A DNA stretch of 64,000 nt from Leishmania infantum JPCM5 (lineage: Eukaryota; Euglenozoa; Kinetoplastea; Trypanosomatida; Trypanosomatidae), in assembly GCF_000002875.2 (NCBI RefSeq), contig NC_009405.2:152428-216427 (forward strand), read 5' to 3'. The position numbers and the translations under genes are program-made. Every line of letters begins with the position of its first letter. Positions within the stretch are counted from its first letter, which is position 1. Shown piece after piece: positions 56,526 to 64,000 of this stretch. The notes below the pieces were generated by a model. That model searched no databases, was not told the origin of the DNA, and was given only the letters and a program-made list of their open reading frames with translations.

Positions 56526-56972
56526 CTAATGCTTGCCGATGTCCCAGACATAGCCCATACTACGGAACACCACGCGGCCGTCCCGCACCACCAGCAGCTC
56601 TTGCACCGGCCTCTGAAAAAAGGAAGAGAGCCACGGCCCGAGAATGGGAATGAATGAAATGCGCTCTCTGTCGAGGACGTGCACATACCCGTTGCGGGCA
56701 AATGTGCGGGACGTCAAAGGTTGCAGCCCAGAGGTCCATGTGATGCGCAGATGCTCTCGCTCCTGTGCCTGCAGCGCCACTGCCGCTGGCAGCCCGCGCA
56801 CCACACCCCAGAAGCTCGCAAAGTGAGCTCGCGGTGCCAATAGGCTCAGCATCTCCTTTGTCTCCCTATCATCTTCAGCCATCACAAACTGCTCCGCCAC
56901 CTGCTGGTTCCGGCGCAGCCAGCCATCCGAGTCTTCCACAAAGTACCTCAGCTTGCGACCATTGTAAGACAT
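56526..56972 (-). CDS. Small conserved hypothetical protein
   Basis: A 148-residue protein I do not recognise. It is acidic and amphipathic at the N-terminus (VEDSDGWLRRNQQVAEQFVM), then alternates strands and helices (EREHLRITWTSGLQPL, GYVHVLDRERISFIPILG) and ends in a strand-like HVLD...LLVVRDGRVVFRS region. There is no signal peptide, membrane span or zinc motif. GC3-rich codon use and lack of low-complexity sequence support it as a real gene. The upstream in-frame TTG was excluded; the first ATG is at 56972. Confidence 0.75.
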   Translation of the reverse strand: MSYNGRKLRYFVEDSDGWLRRNQQVAEQFVMAEDDRETKEMLSLLAPRAHFASFWGVVRGLPAAVALQAQEREHLRITWTSGLQPLTSRTFARNGYVHVLDRERISFIPILGPWLSSFFQRPVQELLVVRDGRVVFRSMGYVWDIGKH

Positions 56973-58854
56973 GTCTATCAAAGAAGGGACGGCTTAGGAG
57001 GGTGGGGGCCAGCGAGAGGCTGCCCGGCTTACTCTCCACGAGAATCACCTCGCAAAGGTAGAGAGGAAGGAGTGAACAGAGCGGCCCGCTTTACCATGGA
57101 AGACACCCCGGAACACTCAAGCAACTGCACGATAACGCCACAGATCTGCGTCGGCGTGTGGATCGATGTGGGTGGTGGGGTGAGACGAAAGTATTCTAAA
57201 GTTTGCAGTGCACATGTATGTGCATGTGCATATACATATCTCTGTGTGTGCGTGTGTCGCGGATATCATCCGGATGCGTGCCGATGCTAGGCGTTGTCGA
57301 TGGCATGAGAGAAGAGGGATGCGGTAGAGATACATCTTGATCTAGTTTGGTGGTGACCGGTGTGTGTATGTGTGAAGGGTGAGTGTAGGTCCGTCGAATG
57401 CAGACTTGCTTACTGGGAGTATCACTCGAAATCCGCAAGGGGGACGCGAGTATGCCTCTGCGGGATCGATATGCACCACATACACATGCACATGAGTTCA
57501 ACGTCCTACCAAAGCGTGCTGACCAAGTTGACGGGGAACATGACACCCCTGCGGCCTCAATCCTTGATCTTTTGATTCGTGCTATTATTTCTCCCCCACC
57601 CCCACCCCTGCTCAGGAGGAGGAAAAAAAAATACGCACACATACACCACGCCTGCACCGGGACAGAGCAGCCACGGAAACGCCTTCAGCAAAGACCCAAG
57701 CACAAATTCTCTCTGAGAGAGACCAACACACACACAGGCTAAGAGCTGCCGGGCAATCAAAATATGGCTTCCGCCTCCGTGTCTCATGCAGTAGACAACG
57801 ACAAGGGGTGAAGAAGGCATACCAATACCAGGAGGCACAAACAACACCGAAAAAAAAATTGTGTACAATGCCGATGCATCGACCCACCACATACACAGAG
57901 AGAGTCGTGCACGCCGAAGGAAAACACACGGGAGGAATATATATGATAGAGGACGGGGGGGGGCACACACGCACTCGCGCACTCAGAACCAACAAAGGAG
58001 CCAAATCGGACATGAAAGAGATACGAAGCTAAAAAGGCAACAAAGACGAAACGGGTGACCCGACAACGAAAGCACTATACGCCCCACCGAGCGAGCAATC
58101 CGGAAGACACATGACAAGTGATCAGAGAGAAAGACACAGACAAAGACACAGATGGGGTGGGAGAACACAACAAAAACAACGAAATTTACGCGGAGGAGAT
58201 AAGAACAAGCACAAGGACTATACAGAAGATGCGGAGACAAAGGGAGGGGAAGGGGGGCGGGGCGGAAAGGGTGGCAAGTTGGTAATGTGAGAGGAGCATT
58301 AGCTGGGAGAAACGTTGTATATTCCTCGCATGTACGGAAAGGGGCAAAAAAAAAAGATTGAGAGAAGACAACGCGTAGCAAATATTCCGGGCAGTGGCGA
58401 CATTCGCCATGACCCCTTTTGTCACTTCATCGTTGCCGCTCCCCTTCCCCCTCACCCCACACACACACTTCACCACGCTCCCATGCGCATTTGTCATGTC
58501 TCTACGTTTCTGCCCCTTTCTTCGTGCGCTTCTCTGCCTCTCCTTGTTCATCTTAAGTCGGTGAGGGACACGTGCACCACACGTGTGTGTGGGTGGGTGC
58601 GTAGTCACGGTGGCCTCCAGGCGGAGATGGATGAAATCTACACACACGCACACAACAAAAAAAAACGAGACCATCGAATCAGCAACGTCCTAGAATCAAC
58701 CATCCAACAAAGGCGGCGGGGAGCGAGAGAAAAAGACTGCGAAAGATGAAGTAACAGTTTTAGACTACAAGCAAGGACCACACCATATAATAATAAGAGA
58801 GAGAAAGAGCGGAAACTGGGTGGTGATGGTGGTAGTGGTGTTGCGTGATGGAGT

Positions 58855-58869
58855 GGGTGGGTGGGTGGG
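58855..58869 (+). other. (GGGT)4 tract, G-quadruplex-forming motif
   Basis: Four GGG runs separated by single T on the plus strand, the strand that is template for the minus-strand unit. More G-runs follow up to 58878. Confidence 0.7.
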
Positions 58870-59129
58870 TGAGTGGGGATATTTCTCGGTGTCTATGTGT
58901 GGGCAGCTTCAAACACGAGTGACGTCACGTTGCATGAAAAAAAAAAACATATAATACGAAAAGCACAAGAAAAAGAGAGAACGCCTTGAAACACGTTTTG
59001 TGCAATGTGTGCCCGTGTGTGTGTATGCGTCTTGTTGTGGCGGTGGTGGTGGTGGCCAGCATGCGTGAAACGCAGACCCCTCATCCCTTTTTTTTTTGAA
59101 TGTAGTGCGTGAGGAAGAGACAGGTCATG

Positions 59130-59228
59130 TCACTCGACCTCTTCGCCATCGTCATCAACCTGTTCGGCCATCAAAAGTGAGAGGCGCATGGTAGAGCGCG
59201 AGGCACTTCTGCACACTACCATCTGCAT
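59130..59228 (-). CDS. Candidate 32-residue small ORF
   Basis: The ORF reads MQMVVCRSASRSTMRLSLLM and ends in AEQVDDDGEEVE. It begins 4 nt after the AG of a strong pyrimidine tract (CCCCTTCCCTTTTTTTCTAG on the minus strand, AG at 59234-59233). It has internal Met codons and GC-rich third positions near its acidic end. It may be a micro-protein, the relic end of a lost gene, or chance. No family recognised. Confidence 0.22.
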   Translation of the reverse strand: MQMVVCRSASRSTMRLSLLMAEQVDDDGEEVE

Positions 59229-60560
59229 GACGCTAGAAAAAAAGGGAAGGGGACTAACTGGGGGCTCTTGTGCAACGGGTCTAGTTCTTCAGCACACTCT
59301 CTGCAATCAAAGAGGAGGAAGGCATGGAATGAAGGAGGGAGGGAGTGACATGCAGACCCGCTCAAGCTGCCGCTTGTTGGTTGCCTTATAATCTGTCCCA
59401 CTCGTTGCGACAAGTGGAGAAGTACGCAAAGAAAAGGGCAGAAGAACAAAGACAAGCACACACACAGGCACGTGAGCACTTGATAAAGTAGACTCACGGC
59501 AGAGAAACGGAATGCAGAAGGAAGAAGCAAAGGACGGAGAGCACACAGAGCAGACACTCTCTTCGAATGTTAAAGACAGCAGAGTGAGGAAAGGCGGAGT
59601 CCAGCGCTGTCACTGACAAACCAGCAAAACCACTGCCTGCCCCCTACACGCAGCAGCGCGCATCAGCACGAGCTACAGAGAGAGAGAGAGCTACCCAGAT
59701 CACACGACAAAAAAACTCTAGAGCGTGATACAATGATAGAGGAAAACGAAAAGAGAAGCGGCGAAGGGCGTTGGAAGGGCGTTTCCGGGCCACACAGTAA
59801 GCATCTCGACTCGTTTCACCCATCCTCTCGTGCCCCCGCCTCCTTCACCATCTCTCCCTTATCTCGCCCCTGTACTCAGCACACGCGCTCAACTCTCTTC
59901 TCTTCTAACGCCCCCCCTCTCCCCAGCCCAGTACACGGAGCATGTCCCCACGCACATATACACACACAAGACACGAAACAACAAAAAGGCATCTGCCAGA
60001 GATCTTGCACGTACACGAGTGGGCGCGCACAACAAAAGCACGTAGAATTGAGAAATGCCATCATCGGAGCGTGCTCTGTAGTACTCCAATACGGTGATGT
60101 GTGTGCGTGCGTGTGTGCACAGGAGTAGGAGTGAGTGGGCGCTGCACCGCTGGATGCGCTTTTGTCTTTAAAAATCTGCTTCGTTCAAGAGCATGAATGT
60201 AAAGGCAAAACAAGAGAAAGGAGAGATCCTTTTCTTTTTCTTTTCCTCCTCCTCTCTGATGCGCACGCGCAGAGACCCGCAGCAGCAGCGGCAGCAGCAC
60301 CTCTAAAGCGGTACACAAGCACAGCTGAACACAAACAAAAAGGTACAAAACAAAGCAATCAAAAAAAAATCGGCGATGGAAGAAACAGACCAGGCGACGG
60401 GGGTGCGGGGACTTGCGTGTCAGTGTCACCATGTTCTCTCTTTCTTGTACGGTCGATCCGTCCTGGGGATGTGTCACGCAGCACACACCACCAGACAAAG
60501 AGTAGAACAAAGAGGAAAACAAGGAAATGGCAATGGACAGGCACGCAGGTGCAGGAATTC

Positions 60561-60575
60561 ATATATATATATATA
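60561..60575. repeat. (AT)7 microsatellite
   Basis: ATATATATATATATA run in the spacer near the 3' end of the pseudophosphatase gene. Confidence 0.9.
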
Positions 60576-60649
60576 CACACGCAGAGAAAGAGAGACACAT
60601 GAGAGACCTCGGCCTCGATGAAAGGGTACAGGTAGCGAGAGTGTGCATA

Positions 60650-62515
60650 TTAAGCCTGCCTCCTCGATGAAATCACCGGCGGCGGCTGGCGCCGCACCGT
60701 CGACGTGTGTTTGGAGTTCGCCCCGTTCGCACCACCACTCGTGCCGTTGCTGTCGTTGCTCGCAAAGGAGTTGTTCAGCGAGCCAGAGTTGGGATCCTGG
60801 TGCTTCTGCCCCTTAGGAGAGCGAGTGCGGGAATGCGGCTTGTCCTCTGTGCCTGATTGGGTTCTCCCACCGCTCGGCGACCGCTTCGCTGTCAGGTAGA
60901 CAGGCGACATGGTGCGGCGCCGGCTGCCACTTCGCGAGCCTGTCGCGTGGTCGACACCCCGGCGCGATGGTGACGGATTCGAAGACCGTGGGGCACGGTA
61001 GCTGGGCTCCGTGGCGGTGCGAGGGACAACGGTGGAGCGATACGGCGCGATCCCGCGATAGCTTGCGGCCGACGGTCGCCCCACCACATCACGAGTTAGT
61101 CTATTGCTAGCCAAGGGGCTACTTGTGCGAGGGGTACTTCGTACAGACGTAGGATTGCTGAGCCCGAAAGAGCTGCCGACCCACGCAGACGTCGGCATGG
61201 AGACGGAACTCACCAAGGTGGTGCTGCCAGGGCGGCTGGCAGGCAACGACTGTATCCGTGTGTGGCTTTCCTTGGTGGTGACTTTCTTATCCTTCGGCGT
61301 CGGCAGCGGGGACCCGTTGCGGTACTTGTGACTAGACCCGAGCGTAGCAAACGGCGAACGCAGCTGCGTCGGCGGCGCCAGTCGCGCGTAGTCGATGGAC
61401 CGGATCGACTCAGCAGACGATCGCTGCAGCTGCGGCGGTGCGGGGCCCCCTTCTCTGTCCCTACCTTTAGCGGACTTGTCCTCAAGATGAGAGAATGAGC
61501 TGTGCGTGCTGGAGGCTGGCGCCGATGCTCGCAGTGCTGAGGCCCGCTCCACAGCTTTGGCCAACACCCCTGTACTCGTCTCTGTCGTCCCGCTGTGAAC
61601 TACCGGGAGAGACTGACGCCCCTTGGGGCACGTGCGCGGATCAGACTCCAACCGACGAGAGCAAGGAGACGTGCTCCGGCTCAGAATACTGGGTAAGCGG
61701 CGGCCAGCGCGCAAACACGAGTGGCCGCGCAAGCCCAGGAAGCTACCGGGCTCCGCCGAGGCCGGATCTGCGGGGAACGATGCCGCGCAGTTGACAACAG
61801 GGCAAGTCGTCCGAGAGTCCGCATCCGTGCCCTTCTTGGTGTCCACGAATGTAATATGTGCCTTTGTTGCCTTGCCATTCACGGGATTGCCCACGTCAAC
61901 CTTCTCGGCGCACTGCCGATAAAGGTCATTCGCCATCTGATCCTTGTACAGCAATCCGTTGAGGAGGGTGTTGCGCAGCATCCACTGGTCGTTGTCGAGG
62001 CCGAATTGGCTGTCGTCTACGTCCTGAGCAAAGATATCATGATCCACGTCGTGGCGCTTCGCAAACTGGCGCAGCTGCCGCTGGAAGTGGGGCTTAATGT
62101 CGGAATCAGGGTGCGCCATTTTTAAGTACAGGAGTGCGCTCTCTAGCTTCCACCCATACTTCATAATCATGTATGCTGCGATAAGGGCAGGGCTGCGCGA
62201 GTTGCCGTACACGCTGTGCACCAGAACGCACTCGCCTGCTGCAAGAGCCTCATCGATGAACTGCACCGCGCGGTGAATATTGTCGTCGGCAGCATCGAAA
62301 AGAATGGTGGTGCACACCGAGCCGGCAGCATCCTTCCAGGGGAAGGAGAGGTAGCTAAAGCCTGGCTCACCAAGGAAAAAATCGGCGACCTCGGCACCGG
62401 CACAATTAATAATGTGAGTGATCTTGTTCATGATCAAAAGCGTCTTGTCTGCCGCAGCACCGGCGTTGCCGGCAAAGATGCCGTCCTTGATGCGCACCGC
62501 AACTAAATCGTCCAT
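60650..62515 (-). CDS. Dual-specificity pseudophosphatase with long basic disordered tail
   Basis: A 621-residue protein. The first ~155 residues form a DSP/atypical phosphatase domain: HIINCAGAEVADFF, a hydrophobic core with FIDEALAAGECVLVHS, and the active-site loop HSVYGNSRSPALIAAYMI. The loop carries Ser101 where active phosphatases have Cys (HCxxGxxRS). The codon is AGC and the surrounding Gly, Arg and Ser are kept, so this looks like a phosphate-loop pseudophosphatase similar in principle to STYX. Residues about 230-621 are Ser/Pro/Arg/Thr-rich and likely disordered, with many SP/TP sites (for example RSTSPC, RSPSGG, RTRSPKG). It may act as a phospho-protein-binding scaffold, perhaps cytoskeletal. 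The ATG at 62515 is the first after the acceptor at 62616-62615. Confidence 0.9.
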   Translation of the reverse strand: MDDLVAVRIKDGIFAGNAGAAADKTLLIMNKITHIINCAGAEVADFFLGEPGFSYLSFPWKDAAGSVCTTILFDAADDNIHRAVQFIDEALAAGECVLVHSVYGNSRSPALIAAYMIMKYGWKLESALLYLKMAHPDSDIKPHFQRQLRQFAKRHDVDHDIFAQDVDDSQFGLDNDQWMLRNTLLNGLLYKDQMANDLYRQCAEKVDVGNPVNGKATKAHITFVDTKKGTDADSRTTCPVVNCAASFPADPASAEPGSFLGLRGHSCLRAGRRLPSILSRSTSPCSRRLESDPRTCPKGRQSLPVVHSGTTETSTGVLAKAVERASALRASAPASSTHSSFSHLEDKSAKGRDREGGPAPPQLQRSSAESIRSIDYARLAPPTQLRSPFATLGSSHKYRNGSPLPTPKDKKVTTKESHTRIQSLPASRPGSTTLVSSVSMPTSAWVGSSFGLSNPTSVRSTPRTSSPLASNRLTRDVVGRPSAASYRGIAPYRSTVVPRTATEPSYRAPRSSNPSPSRRGVDHATGSRSGSRRRTMSPVYLTAKRSPSGGRTQSGTEDKPHSRTRSPKGQKHQDPNSGSLNNSFASNDSNGTSGGANGANSKHTSTVRRQPPPVISSRRQA

Positions 62516-64000
62516 CTCGCGTCTTCTTCGTTTCCTGAATCAGACCTACCGAATGTATGAAATTACGCTCGCCTTTTACTTGACAGGGCTTCGCACACGC
62601 TCCCGAAAATGAAGCTAACAAAAAAAAAAACAGCGAGAGATGAGGGGAGCAAACAAGAGCAGGTGCGCCGACACGCGCACACACGAGAGTTGTAATGAGT
62701 GCCCACCTCGCAAGAGTGGCACTTCGCACAAAAGGAAGGGGAAAGGACAGCAAAACAAAAAAAAACGAAGCACTCAGTAGTTTGACTACGGTCTCACTCA
62801 GCATGTACGGAGTCGCAGAGGCCAGCTCTGGGTCTTCTTGTGTCTGCGTCTGTGTGTGCGCGCGCGCTTTCTGTTTTCTTCTACAACGAACGTTGTGGCG
62901 AGAGTAGAGAGTGGCGGAGACACGAGAAGACAAACAACGGAAGAGGGGAGGAGAACGGAGACAACAGAGGGGATTGAATGCATACACACAGAAAGAGAAA
63001 ACGTTGCACCGCGGCTCACTACGGGACGAAAGCAGAAGACGACAGCCTCGATCGCATTGGGATGAAGCTCTAAGGAGTTGAACAGGGCAGTTGGCATCGC
63101 ATCTAGAGGGGGATGCGCCGTGGTAGGCACTCGACTCGGCAAGATCCTGATCTCTTTCCAGCGACTCGCTGAGCAACAGTACATGGCAGGCGCACACGAC
63201 ATTCTTACGGTGGTGCGCAAGCACCACCGCGCATCCGTTGCTGCGTCTTCTTCACAGGAGGTACAGCAGCGTCCCCTTCACCCTTTCTTGCTTCTTTTTT
63301 GTTTTCGGTTTTGGTTTTAGTTACACTAGTTTTAATAGGCTAAGTTGTGTACTTGCGCTTAGGTGTTCTTCTTTGGTGCGTGTGCGTGTATCCTCTGTGC
63401 TTTATTCAGAGAGGCAAATAGCACCTGGGAGTTATTTTGTTCTCCTCTCCTTCGCTCGCCCTCTCCCCCTCTCTCGTGCATTGTGCATTTCGTTTTTTCC
63501 TTTCTTTTTGGCTCCTTTCGCCCCACGCGCTACCTGCTGTACAAGCGTAAGGCGCCAAGACCCTTCGTTTTTTCTCGCTTGACAGCAAGCGTTGAACGGT
63601 CCCTTGTTCCTCCGCAGGGTCCGCGCTTGGTGGTTTTTTCCACGCGCCCTCAAGGCTGCTCCATATCTCCTCCTCGTGCTCTGCAATCACGTGCACACCA
63701 CCACCACCCCCTTCCCTGGCTTTCCTCGTCTTTGAAGAGAGCCACCACATAAAATAAGGGACAACAAGGGAGGGAAGGGTGGTGTGGGTGCAAGAGGATG
63801 AAGTATAGGAAAAAAAGAAAGAGACATGTGAGCAGTGAAGTGAAAAGACGAAGACAGGTGCGTAGAAACCGAGAAATAAAAGAGCCGGCGACGCTGAAAA
63901 AAGCATCAACATAAAACGAAAACACCCAAAGGAGAACGTGTCAGAGGAAAGGTGGAACAATGAAAGACAGCAAGCGAAAAAGACAATGACAGTCCCTTCA
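62516..64000. other. 5' region of the pseudophosphatase and unassigned sequence to the window end
   Basis: No gene supported on either strand. T-rich plus-strand sequence (63270-63320, 63480-63520) and A-rich sequence at 63790-63990 are seen. It is probably the 3' UTR of a further minus-strand gene beyond 64000, but a start region of the polycistron cannot be excluded. Confidence 0.45.
62615..62632 (-). promoter_or_regulatory. Probable spliced-leader acceptor of the pseudophosphatase
   Basis: The minus strand reads CTGTTTTTTTTTTTGTTAG with AG at 62616-62615. The first ATG downstream of it is the start codon at 62515, about 100 nt on. Confidence 0.55.

Larger units (their letters stand above)
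56973..60649. other. 3.7-kb spacer without a substantial gene
   Basis: The longest gene-poor stretch of the minus-strand unit. It is presumably the long 3' UTR of the pseudophosphatase mRNA plus 5' sequence of the small hypothetical. It has A-runs (57849-57858, 58347-58355, 58938-58948, 60361-60369), a (GGGT)4 tract (58855-58869), an AT run (60561-60575) and a 32-codon ORF next to a strong acceptor (59130-59228). It is lower in GC than the coding parts. Confidence 0.55.

Noticed and set aside
57014..57035. Short match GGCTGCCCGGCTT like the SIDER2 edge
   Set aside because: Only about 13 nt match and no core of the element follows; too short to call a fragment.
62406..63227. 273-codon minus-strand ORF at the start of the pseudophosphatase
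   Set aside because: It runs from spacer into another frame of the gene and is Ser/Leu/Cys-rich without a domain; the splice acceptor at 62615 lies inside it.
1..64000. CRISPR arrays, operons, Shine-Dalgarno sites
   Set aside because: None seen, and not expected: the window is a kinetoplastid nuclear chromosome with polycistronic trans-spliced genes.

Overview
The window is nuclear DNA of a kinetoplastid, almost certainly a Leishmania species. It is GC-rich and has long intron-less genes in polycistronic strand blocks. TG/CA microsatellites and pyrimidine tracts followed by AG (trans-splice acceptors) fill the spacers, coding third positions are GC-rich, and there are three copies of a ~0.5 kb SIDER2-like degenerate retroposon. 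From memory of gene content, the order La / lipoyl-domain E2-like protein / DNA polymerase eta / phosphoglucomutase / histone deacetylase fits Leishmania chromosome 21. The species was not determined.

Layout. Positions 1-9930 hold a plus-strand cluster: a type I DnaJ chaperone with a CaaX end, a hotdog thioesterase-like protein with a broken paralogue behind it, a conserved hypothetical, and a beta-propeller protein. Positions 9931-11824 are a convergent strand-switch region with a SIDER2-like element and a minus-strand tRNA-Ser(GCT) with a T-run terminator. From 11825 to 62515 every gene is on the minus strand, so one polycistronic unit is transcribed right to left. In transcription order its genes are: a dual-specificity pseudophosphatase, a small hypothetical protein, a class I histone deacetylase, a LACTB2-like metallo-beta-lactamase, NBP35, a PPR-like protein, phosphoglucomutase, two tandem DNA polymerase eta genes, a divergent DEAD-box helicase, a probable mitochondrial hypothetical, a proline/alanine-rich hypothetical, a CID-domain protein, an HMG-box-like protein, a short tail-anchored SNARE, an E3-binding-protein-like lipoyl protein, the La protein, and a CFAP70-like TPR flagellar protein. 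No coding region was supported in 62516-64000.

The genes do not form a pathway, as is usual for trypanosomatid polycistrons. They cover RNA metabolism (La, helicase, CID protein, tRNA), mitochondrial metabolism (lipoyl protein, PPR-like protein), Fe-S assembly (NBP35), sugar-nucleotide supply (phosphoglucomutase), DNA damage tolerance (polymerase eta pair), chromatin (HDAC) and the flagellum (CFAP70-like).

The most notable signals are four. The two polymerase eta genes share a 655-bp tract with no difference seen, while both ends have diverged, as expected from recent gene conversion. The lipoyl protein has an identical 231-bp internal repeat and no catalytic domain. The phosphatase-like protein has serine in place of the catalytic cysteine. 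A 3.7-kb spacer lacks any substantial gene but holds a 32-codon ORF next to a strong splice acceptor.
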